Source: CAYUQT01 sp964596165 (GTDB lineage: Bacteria; Planctomycetota; Phycisphaerae; UBA1845; JAFGLZ01). Taken from it: a stretch of 41,603 bases of DNA. Numbering within the stretch: the stretch's first letter is position 1; every line of letters starts with the position of its first letter. The position numbers and the translations under genes are program-made. The notes below the pieces were generated by a model, which saw nothing but the letters and a program-made list of their open reading frames with translations, was not told where the DNA came from and did not search any database. Shown one piece after another: positions 16,509 through 26,023 of the stretch. The stretch is taken from contig CAZQTW010000057.1 in NCBI GenBank assembly GCA_964596165.1, positions 1 through 41,603 on the forward strand, in the 5' to 3' direction.

Positions 16509-19500
16509 CTAGGGAGACACGTTTTTCAGCGTGAACGGCTCAAACAGGCCGTAACCGACCGTACTGTACTTGCTACCGGGGGGCGGGCCGGGGTTCGGTC
16601 CGTGCTGAAACATGCCGGGCCACGCCGAACCGAGCGGGTTGTTACCGTGATGCGGGCCTAGCGTGTTTTTCAGCGTTCCGATTACCGTCACCTGGATGAC
16701 GTTGGTTCCGGCCTTGATGTTGTCCGTGACCTCGATCTCCCAGGGGGCGTAAGCGACGTAGCCGGCGGGTTTGCCGTTGACGACGACTTTGGCCACGCTG
16801 CCGTACCATTTCGGCAGCGCGACACGATACCGACCGCTGGGGTTTGCGACGTCGAAGGTGGTCTCATAGGAGACCCCGGCGGCGTAGAGAGGATGCCCTT
16901 GCCGGTTCCAGGGGCCGAGCTTCAACGGCTCGGCGGGGGCGATCACAAATCCGTTCTCGGCCGGTTTCAACGAGAACTCGCCGAGCACATAGGCCGATTC
17001 CAGTTCATGATAGATGGTGAACGGGGAGGCCTTCAGCGTCACCTTATTTTCGCCGACCTGAGCCGCTGATGCGATGTCGATCCTGCCGAACGCCTTGTCC
17101 AGCCACCACTCACCTTTCTTTGCTGACACGGCCTTGCCGTTGCAGGTGATGGTATAGAGGTCGGGCCGTTCGATAACGATGGCCAGTGAGGGTGGAACCG
17201 CCCCTTCGATCGTGAACTTGTAGGTGGCTTCCACGCCGCTTTCGGGCGGGAACTTCTTGGTGATCAACTCATCGCGGAACTGGACGGCGCTGTCCCAGGG
17301 GTTGCGGTCCATCCCGTTCTTCTGAAAGGCAAATTGGCAGGCCTGATAGAAATAGGTGTCCTTCTTCGTTTCGCCTCCTGCCGTTACGTCCATGTAGTCC
17401 AACACGAGGACGTTGGGCTGGAGACGTTTCATCTTCAGGGGACCGGCCGCTGCGACGGTTGAGGCCTTCTCTGCTTGGGGCGGAACGGGTTCCTTCCGGT
17501 CTTTGGAGAGGAAGAGCACCAGAGAACCGCAGGGAGGCAGCTCGAAGCGGGTCTTAATCCCCTTGTCGGTAATCTCAAACGGGTAGGCCTCGCACTTGCC
17601 CGTTTGGAGATTCCAGCACTCCAGACCTTTCAGGGGCGATTCGAGGGTGCCGGCTGTCGGAGATTCGATGCTCGTGTTGACCAAGAATACGAATTGCCCG
17701 TCGTCCAGAAGGCGCCGGTGGTGGAAGAGGATGCCTTTGTCGCCCTCGACGCGGCGAACAACGAAACCCTCCGAGGCCTGAGCGTGCAGCATGGCCGGCA
17801 CGGCGTTTGCTTCGACCTGTTTCCAACCGGCGATCTTGGAAGCCGTCGCGCCTCGATCGGATGGGCGACCTTCGACCAAGGCCGGCGGGGCGCCGCAGCA
17901 CAGGACGGCGCCGCCGCCCTTGAGGAAGCCCTCCAGCAGGTCCATCGTCTTGGCATCCAACGTCTCGGTCATCGGCGGCAGTACGACCGTGGTGTATGCC
18001 CGCTTTCCCACCACGAGCGTGTTTCCGTTGACCGAACCGTGATGGGCGATGATGTTCTCGCAGCCGATGTCGTATTCGACCTGAGCCTTAGAGAGGTCTA
18101 TTATCAGGCTGAAGAACGTCGAGCCGATCTTGCCGAGGTTGGGATGTGCCTTTCCGGCCGCGTTGTACATCCAGGCGGTCGTTGTGGGTTCCATGACGAG
18201 GACGGGGTTGACTTCCTGTCCGCTGGACAGGACCAGGCTCAGACGGGTGAAGTACGACGCCATCACGTGATAGGCCTCCCACCACGGTTCATGATAGGAG
18301 AACGATTGGGGATGATCGCGTTTCCGCGCGCCGCGGATCGTGATGTACGACAGGTGCTCGTCCAGCGTATTGACGCCGAGCACGTACAACCAGTCGGCGA
18401 TTCGCTTCATGTCCTCGAATCGGAGATCCCAGCCGCCCGCGCCGTAGGCCTCGCATAGGGTGCGTGCCCGGCCGAGTTGATTGGCCACGCTCGACAGCTC
18501 CTTGACCGCTCGGACGTTGCCGAACTGGGCGTGCGTGTCTTCTCGGTACTGGTTCATCAGGCAATCAATGGCCGGCCGCTGGTGCCAGGCGTACATGGCC
18601 ATGTTGTCGGGTCCGCCGACGCAGCTTGGCCAATCATGTTCCCAGTAGTGGCCCGTGAACTCGAGGTTGTTCTTCTCGCAGTACTCGTAGTACGGCTTGG
18701 CCCATCGTTCGATGAACTGCTCCAGCAGTAGCGCGAAATAGTCGTGGCGGACCTTCTTCCAGTCGCCCACGGACGCACGGAGGCAGGGCAGGTGCTCGAT
18801 GAGTGAATAGCCCCAGCGCTTTTGGAAGAGTTCGGGCAGGCGATCGGTCCAGGGCAGGCCGCCCGCCGGAATGAGCTGCGGTTCGTCGGTGAACGAGCCG
18901 GGAACCCGTTTGCCGAATTGGTCGCCGATTTCGCGTTTGTAGGCATCCATGGTGATCTCGAGGAACTTCTCGGTTACACCGGGATACATCAGGTCCACGT
19001 AGGACTTGCCGCCGTACCATGGGGAGGTGCCGGCGCGGCGGACATCGGCCACAAGGTACGTGCCGTCGGGCAGAGACTCGCCGGCCTTGACTTTCGCCGT
19101 GACGTCCTCATGGGTGTTGTCCGTGAGCTTGAACACGGCCACGATCGTGTCGTTCCACTGGGGCGGCTTCTTCTCTTCGCGTATGTGGAGGCCTCGGCCA
19201 CGAGACTCGGGCATCGCATCAGGCACGAAGCCCCCCGCGAATCCCGAAGGATACGAGTTTTCGTCGTAGATCCAGACGTTCATATCAAGCCGCTCGGCTT
19301 CGTTCAGGGCTGTTTTCCAGAGTCGGAACCAATCGGCGGACAGATAGGGGGTCATCAGGCCTGGGCGGGGGTGGACAAAGACCTGTTTGACCTTCTGACC
19401 GGCCAGATCTCGCATCGTGTCGACGATCTGCTCTTCGGTCAGCATGTCGTTCCAGACCCACAGGGGGGCGGAGGCATACTGGCGCGGCGGATTCCCAAAG

Positions 19501-19610
19501 AGGGCCTTAACGGCCACGGAGTCGACTGCCCAAACCGGTCCCGCGCACGCGGTCCCGAGCAAGGCGGCAGTCGCACACAGGGCCAGTCGAGGAGACGAAT
19601 GGTCGTGCAT
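16509..19610 (-). CDS. GH106-type alpha-L-rhamnosidase-like exported glycosidase
   Basis: A 1033-residue exported enzyme. A signal peptide (about 1-28) ends in CAGPVWA. The catalytic region resembles GH106: APLWVWNDMLTEEQI, VFVHPRPGLMTPYL, WIYDENSYPSGFAGG (about 113-127), SFTDEPQL with E243, TGHYWEHDWP, and CEAYGAGGWDLRFEDMK followed by NTLDEHLSY. Retaining glutamates of this kind serve catalysis and calcium binding in the family. A C-terminal GH2-type jelly-roll (about 920-1020) contains YETTFDVANPSGRYRVALP and APWEIEVTDNIKAGTNVIQV. The likely substrate is rhamnose-capped pectin or another rhamnose-containing glycan; that is inferred from the family. AGGAG precedes the ATG at 19610. It is divergent from the Ser/Thr kinase gene across about 220 bases. 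Confidence 0.88.
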   Translation of the reverse strand: MHDHSSPRLALCATAALLGTACAGPVWAVDSVAVKALFGNPPRQYASAPLWVWNDMLTEEQIVDTMRDLAGQKVKQVFVHPRPGLMTPYLSADWFRLWKTALNEAERLDMNVWIYDENSYPSGFAGGFVPDAMPESRGRGLHIREEKKPPQWNDTIVAVFKLTDNTHEDVTAKVKAGESLPDGTYLVADVRRAGTSPWYGGKSYVDLMYPGVTEKFLEITMDAYKREIGDQFGKRVPGSFTDEPQLIPAGGLPWTDRLPELFQKRWGYSLIEHLPCLRASVGDWKKVRHDYFALLLEQFIERWAKPYYEYCEKNNLEFTGHYWEHDWPSCVGGPDNMAMYAWHQRPAIDCLMNQYREDTHAQFGNVRAVKELSSVANQLGRARTLCEAYGAGGWDLRFEDMKRIADWLYVLGVNTLDEHLSYITIRGARKRDHPQSFSYHEPWWEAYHVMASYFTRLSLVLSSGQEVNPVLVMEPTTTAWMYNAAGKAHPNLGKIGSTFFSLIIDLSKAQVEYDIGCENIIAHHGSVNGNTLVVGKRAYTTVVLPPMTETLDAKTMDLLEGFLKGGGAVLCCGAPPALVEGRPSDRGATASKIAGWKQVEANAVPAMLHAQASEGFVVRRVEGDKGILFHHRRLLDDGQFVFLVNTSIESPTAGTLESPLKGLECWNLQTGKCEAYPFEITDKGIKTRFELPPCGSLVLFLSKDRKEPVPPQAEKASTVAAAGPLKMKRLQPNVLVLDYMDVTAGGETKKDTYFYQACQFAFQKNGMDRNPWDSAVQFRDELITKKFPPESGVEATYKFTIEGAVPPSLAIVIERPDLYTITCNGKAVSAKKGEWWLDKAFGRIDIASAAQVGENKVTLKASPFTIYHELESAYVLGEFSLKPAENGFVIAPAEPLKLGPWNRQGHPLYAAGVSYETTFDVANPSGRYRVALPKWYGSVAKVVVNGKPAGYVAYAPWEIEVTDNIKAGTNVIQVTVIGTLKNTLGPHHGNNPLGSAWPGMFQHGPNPGPPPGSKYSTVGYGLFEPFTLKNVSP

Positions 19611-19833
19611 GACGGATCTCCTAACAGGGGTTCACTTGTTTGCGGTGAGACGGTATCAAGTCGAGGCCCGGCGTACAAGGTCGGGCAGGGCCTCATCTGA
19701 TTCCACGACGCGGGGGGGCGTCTGCGCGTTCCCACCGATTGCCGACTCACCGGATGCTTCCGCGTGACTCTCACCGGCTTGTGGTGTATCCTCGCGGCGA
19801 CGATTCGGTTGCGCGGCGGATGGTGCCGGAACT

Positions 19834-21834
19834 ATGAACCCCATGAATCCGCAAGACAAGCCGAGCGGCGACCTCAACGCCCCATCTTCCGGGGGGCAAG
19901 ACGATCCCGAACGGACACGGATCTTCGACCCCTCCCGTTCCCTCGACATCCATGAACCGTCCGTCGGGGGCTCGGGTTTCGAGATTCCGGGATATCGGCT
20001 CGTTCGGGAAGTCGGGCGGGGAGGAATGGGGAAGGTCTTCGAGGCCGTCCAGGTTTCAACCCGGCGGACGGTCGCCCTGAAGATCATGTTGGAGGGCCCC
20101 TTTACCAGCGAGAAGACCAAGCGTCGGTTCGAACGCGAGGTGCACATCGTCGCGTCATTGCGGCACCCCAATATCGCCCAGATCTACGAATCGGGCCTGC
20201 ACCAGGGGCGATACTGGTTCGCCATGGAGTACATCGACGGTAAGCCACTGGACGATCAACAGATGGTCGGTCGGCTGGAGATGGACGATCGGCTGGTCCT
20301 GATGGCCACCGTGTGCGAGGCCGTCGGACACGCACACGACCAGATGGTCGTCCATCGCGACCTGAAACCCAGCAACATTCTGGTATCGAGGGACGGCCAA
20401 CCGCACATTCTCGATTTTGGGTTGGCGAAGGTGGAGGACCCCGAACGGCGGCACGAGTTGACGCTCTCAATGGCCGGCGAGTTGATGGGCACGCCCGCCT
20501 ACATGTCTCCGGAACAGACGGAGCGTGATCCGAGCAAGATCGACGCGAGAACGGACGTCTACTCGCTGGGCGTCATTCTCTATCAGTTGCTGACCGGTCA
20601 ATTCCCTTACGACGTTCGCGGACGGCTGGATGAGGTCATCCGCCATATTGCCACCACCGACCCGACACGGCCGAGTCAAGTCAGTCGGGCGATCGACAGC
20701 GAGGCCGAGGCCATCATCCTCAAGGCGATTGCGAAGAACCCCGAAGAGCGGTATCCGACGGCCAAGGCGATGGCGCAGGACCTCCGGCGACTGTTGGCGG
20801 GAGAGCCTATCGAGGCGAAGCTGACCAGCCGGAGCTACATTCTGACCAAGACGATCAAGCGTCACCGTTGGCCGCTCATCGGAGCGGGCGTTCTCCTATT
20901 GGCTATAGCGGGGAGCGTATTGGTTACTCGGGCCTACCTGATGCGTCCGGGCAAGACGGAGGAGCCCAACACCGCAGTCGCCCTCGTGGCGCAGGCCGGT
21001 CCTAATGAAGGGCCCGCCGGCCTGGGGAGGGCGAAATCGACCCCTCCTCAGGTCGAATCCGTCATACCCGTAATCGTCAGGCGGGACTCCGACCCGCCCG
21101 CTCTTGACTCCAAACCGTCGCGGCACCGTTCGACACGAGAATCCGAGTCAGCCTTGACGCAGCCGACCGCAGTTCAAATACCGCCGGGTTCCTCAACCCG
21201 TCAGGCAACGGCCGAGACGAGGCCTGCCGTCTCACGGGGCCTGACGACAACGAGGCCGCCGTTTCGGGGTGCCCAATTCTGGTTGGCTCAGCTTGCCGCA
21301 CGAACGAAGGAGGGTGACTACCTTCGGGCTCGATTTGCCCTGGAGCGTTTGCGGAAGCGGTTTTCTGATGCTCCGGCTGTAGTTCAGGCGGCCAAGGAGA
21401 TACAGGAGTGTTCGGAGGTGATCGACTCGAAGCTGGGGCAGAACACGATTCAGGACAAGGGCGAGTATTCACTGCACGTACGTCCGATGAACACGGCGGA
21501 CTGGCAAGCGGCCATGGAGATCGCCCGGGAGATTGTGGCTGCTGACGGCCGTCTGGGTATTGCCGTTGTGCGGGTTTTGTTGGAGAATACCGAGATCGAA
21601 TCCGGCGCGGTCGTCGAGGGCCGGAATGTGAAGTTTCATGGAGGATCGGTCGCAGGGGATCGGATCCAAGTACAGAGTGGGGACATCCTATTTGTGGGAT
21701 CTGAGAACCAGGGAGGGGAGGCTCCCGCCATCAAGATCATTGCCATTCACCATTATTCACCGCTAATCGTCCTGAACCTCCAACCGGGCCAGGTCGTTCG
21801 GGTAGGCGATGTCGTGGTGCAGGACAAGGATTGA
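19834..21834 (+). CDS. transmembrane eukaryotic-type Ser/Thr protein kinase
   Basis: A 666-residue membrane kinase. After a polar N-terminus, the kinase domain (about 54-322) has glycine loop GRGGMGKVFEA, ATP-anchoring K83 in ALKIM, catalytic HRDLKPSN (D176), DFGLA (D194), the activation-loop end MGTPAYMSPEQ, and DVYSLGVILYQLLTG. A single membrane span follows (about 347-366). An outer part of about 300 residues starts with a Ser/Thr/Pro-rich linker (about 370-480) and ends in a compact unrecognised domain. The fold is catalytically complete. Sixty-five bases downstream begins the first of two paralogous unknown proteins, and the window also carries an FHA phosphatase and an FHA coiled-coil protein, which are plausible partners. 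The ATG at 19834 has only a weak site, and an ATG at 19843 is possible. Confidence 0.93.
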   Translation: MNPMNPQDKPSGDLNAPSSGGQDDPERTRIFDPSRSLDIHEPSVGGSGFEIPGYRLVREVGRGGMGKVFEAVQVSTRRTVALKIMLEGPFTSEKTKRRFEREVHIVASLRHPNIAQIYESGLHQGRYWFAMEYIDGKPLDDQQMVGRLEMDDRLVLMATVCEAVGHAHDQMVVHRDLKPSNILVSRDGQPHILDFGLAKVEDPERRHELTLSMAGELMGTPAYMSPEQTERDPSKIDARTDVYSLGVILYQLLTGQFPYDVRGRLDEVIRHIATTDPTRPSQVSRAIDSEAEAIILKAIAKNPEERYPTAKAMAQDLRRLLAGEPIEAKLTSRSYILTKTIKRHRWPLIGAGVLLLAIAGSVLVTRAYLMRPGKTEEPNTAVALVAQAGPNEGPAGLGRAKSTPPQVESVIPVIVRRDSDPPALDSKPSRHRSTRESESALTQPTAVQIPPGSSTRQATAETRPAVSRGLTTTRPPFRGAQFWLAQLAARTKEGDYLRARFALERLRKRFSDAPAVVQAAKEIQECSEVIDSKLGQNTIQDKGEYSLHVRPMNTADWQAAMEIAREIVAADGRLGIAVVRVLLENTEIESGAVVEGRNVKFHGGSVAGDRIQVQSGDILFVGSENQGGEAPAIKIIAIHHYSPLIVLNLQPGQVVRVGDVVVQDKD

Positions 21835-21899
21835 CCTTGTCGGACATCGACCCGCGGACGCCGGGCTGAACACACTCACGGGCCACTAGGTAGAAGACG

Positions 21900-22667
21900 A
21901 TGAAGACAATGATTGGGAAGAGCGGTCTGGCTTTACTGCTGTCTGCGGGCGTTGTCTATGCCCTCTACGTTGCATTGGGGTACGAATCCGGGGGAGGCGT
22001 GACGTACGATCCGGGTCTCCGGATGCCCGTCGTAGCGCAATACCGAACAACGAACTATAGACTCGTAGAGGACTTCATCCGCTGGTATGAGACAAACTAC
22101 ATCCAGAACATGCGTAGAGTTGGGTGGATGCCGACGGACATCGACGATCTTGTGAAGGAGATTGGATTGGAGAGGGCGGTCGAACGATATTCCACCATGC
22201 TGAGGATGTACCTCGATTACGCGATGATGTATCCCGACCGGGACGTCATTCCGGAGGCCGACCTCGAACGGATCTGTCAGTCACAGTATGAATACGTGTT
22301 GACCATCATCCGTTCGACGAAGCGATGGGTCGACGTCAACAATGAGAACGTCAAGAAAGGGATCATCGAGGCCTATGGCATCGGCGCCCGCGTGATGGTT
22401 CCCTTCTTCCAGAAGCTGCTCTCCTCGCCCACGCCGCCCGGAAATGCGGACTTCAAAGACCTGATCCGAAGCGCCTTCACCAGGGAAGAGTACGCGAGCG
22501 TCGTGGGTTCCACCACACGGGCGTCGCAGCTTTTTCATGACTCGCTCAAAGAGGGTGTCACACGATACGCCCCCTGGGCCCCCTGGGTGAAGGGAATGCT
22601 CGATTCAGCCTGTCGGCAGGACAACGCCGTGACGCGTTCGACCGTCGAGCAGATCTACGGGGATTGA
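21900..22667 (+). CDS. exported or membrane-anchored protein of unknown family (tandem paralogue A)
   Basis: A 255-residue protein with an N-terminal hydrophobic segment (about 8-28, SGLALLLSAGVVYALYVALG) that is either a signal anchor or a signal peptide. The rest is predicted mostly helical and polar. It is clearly homologous to the next gene: shared segments include RWYET, LDYAM, STK-x-W, NEN/NEK-x-KKG, GARV-x-x-PF, F-x-DL-x-R-x-AF, YAPWA-x-W and RSTVE-x-IYG at the very end. I recognise no catalytic motif or known domain. It starts 65 bases after the kinase gene with AGGTAG before the ATG, so it may be co-transcribed with the kinase and could be a substrate, ligand sensor or partner of the kinase's outer part. 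Confidence 0.82.
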   Translation: MKTMIGKSGLALLLSAGVVYALYVALGYESGGGVTYDPGLRMPVVAQYRTTNYRLVEDFIRWYETNYIQNMRRVGWMPTDIDDLVKEIGLERAVERYSTMLRMYLDYAMMYPDRDVIPEADLERICQSQYEYVLTIIRSTKRWVDVNNENVKKGIIEAYGIGARVMVPFFQKLLSSPTPPGNADFKDLIRSAFTREEYASVVGSTTRASQLFHDSLKEGVTRYAPWAPWVKGMLDSACRQDNAVTRSTVEQIYGD

Positions 22668-22832
22668 TTTCTTCCAGGGCATACGAGCGCGCCGAGCCCG
22701 ACCGACGAGCGTTTTGCTTGTCCGACTGAGACACGACAAGGTGGGCACGGGACCGTCGCGTATTCACGCGGTACAATCCGTGCGGTGGTTGATCCGGGCG
22801 GAGTCTTTATGGATTGACGTGGGGCGTTATCC

Positions 22833-23600
22833 ATGCGGGTTCGATCGGCGGGAAAGGTGGTCATGGCGATTCTCGCAGTTGTTGGAGTCTGTGGTTTGTA
22901 TTGGTTGTCGGGAGACCGCGGTCGTCAGTCCGGTCCGCCGCCGGCGGTGTCGCAGCCCTCTTCCGTCTCAACGAAGCCGTCAACGAACTATCAACTCGCC
23001 GATGAATTCGTTCGGTGGTACGAGACCCAGTATGTGAAGGGGATGCGGGTCGTCGGCGGGATGTCGACCGATGTGGAAGACAGCATCAAGAAGATTGGGG
23101 AGGCCGAGACGGTCAATCGCTATGCAAGTCTGCGGCGCATCACTCTCGACTATGCGATGCGTCATCCGGATGAGAAGGAGGTTCCCTCGGAGGATCTCGA
23201 TCGGATCGGGGAGATGTCGTATCAGCGTGTTGTCGCCGATGCCATGTCGAGCACGAAGTGGATCGACTACAAGAACGAGAAGTTGAAGAAGGGGGTTGTT
23301 GAATCATACCGGCAGGGCGCTCGGGTTTGGATTCCGTTTTATCGGAAGCTTCTTGCGGTTCAGGTGCCTGACGGCACGACGGACTTTCGAGACTTGCTGC
23401 GGCTTGCCTTTTCCAGGGAGGACTATGCGCGGATCATGGAGCAGAGCACGAAGGATACCCTGGCATTTCACGCCGCGCTGAAAGAGGGCATTCCGTGGTA
23501 TGCGCCATGGGCTCTTTGGACGAAGAGCATGATCGACAAGGCCTGCCAGCAGGACATCGCCATTTGCCGGAGCACCGTTGAAGCGATCTACGGCAAGTAG
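22833..23600 (+). CDS. exported or membrane-anchored protein of unknown family (tandem paralogue B)
   Basis: A 255-residue paralogue of the preceding gene, of identical length. A hydrophobic N-terminus (AILAVVGVCGLYWLSG) is followed by a Ser/Pro linker and then the homologous region from about residue 51 (NYQLADEFVRWYETQY) to the C-terminal RSTVEAIYGK. Conservation is strongest in the RWYET, KKG-x-x-E-x-Y-x-x-GARV and LKEG-x-x-x-YAPWA blocks. An alternative ATG at 22863 has the better ribosome binding site (AAAGGTGG) and would shorten the N-region by 10 residues. A TACAAT box at 22772-22777 could be its own -10 element, in which case the 165-base gap separates it from paralogue A. It ends 49 bases from the convergent phosphatase gene. 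Function unknown. Confidence 0.82.
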   Translation: MRVRSAGKVVMAILAVVGVCGLYWLSGDRGRQSGPPPAVSQPSSVSTKPSTNYQLADEFVRWYETQYVKGMRVVGGMSTDVEDSIKKIGEAETVNRYASLRRITLDYAMRHPDEKEVPSEDLDRIGEMSYQRVVADAMSSTKWIDYKNEKLKKGVVESYRQGARVWIPFYRKLLAVQVPDGTTDFRDLLRLAFSREDYARIMEQSTKDTLAFHAALKEGIPWYAPWALWTKSMIDKACQQDIAICRSTVEAIYGK

Positions 23601-23649
23601 AGGACAAGGGGCGGTGACAACGGGCGGTCCGCGTGGGGTGCCGTTCGGC

Positions 23650-25302
23650 TCATGTGTTGCGCTTGACGATCAGCAGCGTGACGTCGTCCATCGGCTCGCG
23701 TGGGGAACAGAAACTCCGCACGTCGCCGAGCAACCCGTTGGCGATATCCTCGGCGTCTTCGCGGTGCAGCTTTGCCAGTCGGTCGGCGAGGTGGCACAGG
23801 CCGTATTCGTTGTCGTCGGGGCTTCGTGCCTCCGTGGCGCCGTCGCTTGACAGAAGCATGATGATGTCGGTTGACGCATCACGATGTACGATTTCGCCGA
23901 TCCAGCGGGCATCATATCCGAGGATGAGTCCGACGCGTTCCGGAAAGGCTTCGACGTGGCCGGACCTCCGGACCCAGAGCGGCGCGTGGTGACCGGCGTT
24001 GGCGATTTCCACGACGTTACCGTCAGGGGACCAGCGGCAGACCACCATGGTGGCGAAGCGTCCCGCCGTGTTGTAGGTGCACATTGATTCGTTCAACCGT
24101 TGCATGATGTCGCCCAAGTTGTCGAGGTACACCGCGCATTGCCGCAGCGCATCCTGCAACATGGCGGTCACGAATGCAGCCGGAACGCCCTTGCCCGCGA
24201 CATCGGCAAGACTGACCACCAGGCGGCCGGCCTTGTCCAGGAAGGCATCATAGGTGTCACCGCTCATCTGGTCGGCGGGATAGTTCCGGGCGGCCACGCG
24301 TCCCCACGTCGGTTGGGGAAGGGGATTCGGCAGCAAGAGTTTCTGCATTTCCCGGGCGGCCTCGATTCTTCCATGGACGCGCGACAGCTCCCTTGCGCTG
24401 ACATGGAGTTCGTCCATTTCCACGGCGGTGGACGCCAAATCGACCGCCGCCACAACGAAATCGAGGTCGTCCTCGTCGAAGGGGGGCTGGGAGTGCCGCC
24501 GGTCGGCATAAACGGCCGCTCGGGCCCGCCCTTGGACCATGATGGGCGCGCAGATCACCGAGCGGGTCGCGCTGATTGCCAGGCTCTGTGCGGCGGCGAA
24601 TCGGGAATCCTGGTTCACGTTCTGAATGAGCAGCGCCTGGCCGGACTCGAGGGCGGTATTCAGGACCGATCGGCTCAATTCGAGAGGGGCCTGGTCTTCC
24701 GTCGACCGCGCTCGCGGCGCCAGCCTGTACATCCCCGCCGAGGAGTCAACGCCGACCAAGACGCATCGATCCGCGGCGAGTGAACGCTGAAGGGCGGCAT
24801 GCACTCGCGGCCAGAAGGTGCCGTCTTCGGTTCGACGGATGAGCAATCGGGACAAGGCGTAAAGATCCTCCAGTCGCTGCTTGACGGGGACGTGCGCGGC
24901 ACGAGCGACGTCCCGCACGATGGTGGGGGTCACGGAACGGCCGGCAAAGGTTACGGACCGGTCCCCATTCGCGTGGCGAGTGCCGTGCTCGGCCAGGTAG
25001 TTCATGCTGAACGGTCGAATCTCGATCACGTCGCCGGGCAACAAGCGGCTTTCCTGTATTCGCTGTCCGTTGACGAGCACGCCGTTCGCACTGTCGGTAT
25101 CGATCACGTACCAGCCGTCGCTCCTCCGCTCGAATCGTGCATGGTGTCGTGACACGGCGTCGTGGCCAAGGGTGATGTCGCACTGAGACGATCGTCCGAC
25201 GGTGTATGACCCGGCCTTCAGCTCGACGGTCTTCACCAATCGCAGGTCGTGACGAACGATCAGGCGGTCGTCGTGTTCGGTGTCGGCGTGCTTCATGTCC
25301 AC
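23650..25302 (-). CDS. FHA-GAF-SpoIIE/PP2C-type serine phosphatase
   Basis: A 550-residue cytoplasmic signalling protein. The FHA domain (about 23-104) has YTVGRSSQCDITL, VSRHHARFE and NGVLVNGQRI, the residues expected to hold phosphothreonine. A GAF sensor domain (about 145-300) follows, then a helical linker AAREMQKLLLPNPLPQP. The SpoIIE-type phosphatase domain (about 332-548) has metal-binding aspartates in MSGDTYDAF and LADVAGKGVPAAF, then EIANAGHHAPLW, LLSSDGATEA and MDDVTLLIV. The architecture suggests an enzyme that removes phosphate from Ser/Thr, recruited by a phosphopeptide and tuned by a ligand. It converges on the kinase/paralogue block, making it a candidate antagonist of that kinase. 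The start is GTG at 25302, with an ATG two codons in. Confidence 0.92.
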   Translation of the reverse strand: MDMKHADTEHDDRLIVRHDLRLVKTVELKAGSYTVGRSSQCDITLGHDAVSRHHARFERRSDGWYVIDTDSANGVLVNGQRIQESRLLPGDVIEIRPFSMNYLAEHGTRHANGDRSVTFAGRSVTPTIVRDVARAAHVPVKQRLEDLYALSRLLIRRTEDGTFWPRVHAALQRSLAADRCVLVGVDSSAGMYRLAPRARSTEDQAPLELSRSVLNTALESGQALLIQNVNQDSRFAAAQSLAISATRSVICAPIMVQGRARAAVYADRRHSQPPFDEDDLDFVVAAVDLASTAVEMDELHVSARELSRVHGRIEAAREMQKLLLPNPLPQPTWGRVAARNYPADQMSGDTYDAFLDKAGRLVVSLADVAGKGVPAAFVTAMLQDALRQCAVYLDNLGDIMQRLNESMCTYNTAGRFATMVVCRWSPDGNVVEIANAGHHAPLWVRRSGHVEAFPERVGLILGYDARWIGEIVHRDASTDIIMLLSSDGATEARSPDDNEYGLCHLADRLAKLHREDAEDIANGLLGDVRSFCSPREPMDDVTLLIVKRNT

Positions 25303-25358
25303 GTGTCCGTTCCGGCCGCTTGCCGGTCGCGGTCGTTCACCCTCGCTTTGTTCACGGG

Positions 25359-25940
25359 CTAAGGCTCGATTCGCGTCCCCAGTACGTGGAGGAACTTAGC
25401 CAGCCAGTCGGGGTGGGCCGGCCAGGCCGGAGCGGTGACCAGGTTGCCGTCGACGACGGCCTTGTCGAGCGGTATCTCCGGGTACGTTCCGCCTGCGGTC
25501 TTGACATCGGGGGCGACCGCCGGATACGCGGAGCAACTCTTGCCTTGGATGACCCCTGCGGCGGCGAGGACCTGGGGTCCGTGACAGATGGCCGCAATCG
25601 GTTTGCCGGCATGGGCGAAGTGCCGAACGATGTCCAGTACCGACTTGTTCAGCCGGATGTATTCCGGTGCCCGCCCCCCGGGGATCACGAGGGCGTCGTA
25701 GTCCTCCGCATGGACGCCTGCGAAGGTGGCGTTCAGCGTGAAGTCATGCCCTCGCTTTTCGCTGTAGGTCTGATCGCCTTCGAAGTCGTGAACGGCGGTT
25801 CGGACCTTCTGGCCGACCGTCTTGCCCGGACAGACGGCATGGACGGTATGACCCACCATCAAAAGGGCCTGGAAGGGGACCATGACCTCATAGTCCTCCA
25901 CGTAGTCACCGACGATCATCAAGATTTTCTTGGCGCTCAT
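25359..25940 (-). CDS. DJ-1/PfpI-family protein
   Basis: A 193-residue cytoplasmic protein of the class I glutamine-amidotransferase-like fold. It has the nucleophile elbow AAICHGPQ (C119, H120), the acidic partner near VEDYE (E15), the ALVIPGGRAPEYIR loop, and the closing TAPAWPAHPDWLAKFL. Members include proteases, glyoxalases/deglycases and chaperones, and the exact activity cannot be read. I chose the ATG at 25940 because GGAGG lies just upstream and the fold starts at KKILMIVGDYVEDYE; the open frame runs on to 26087 but would cross the divergent gene's start region. It is divergent from the SplB-like radical SAM gene, with a shared promoter region of under 100 bases. Confidence 0.92.
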   Translation of the reverse strand: MSAKKILMIVGDYVEDYEVMVPFQALLMVGHTVHAVCPGKTVGQKVRTAVHDFEGDQTYSEKRGHDFTLNATFAGVHAEDYDALVIPGGRAPEYIRLNKSVLDIVRHFAHAGKPIAAICHGPQVLAAAGVIQGKSCSAYPAVAPDVKTAGGTYPEIPLDKAVVDGNLVTAPAWPAHPDWLAKFLHVLGTRIEP

Positions 25941-26023
25941 GAGAGAGCCTCCGTCAGTTCCTATTGGGAATGGCGACGCCGTATGATACTCTTGAGGGGT
26001 TGGGTCACCAAGGCTTTTTGGGA

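Noticed and set aside
17475..18458. 327-residue plus-strand open frame inside the GH106 gene
   Set aside because: Antisense artefact of GC-rich DNA; the minus-strand protein matches GH106 throughout this part.
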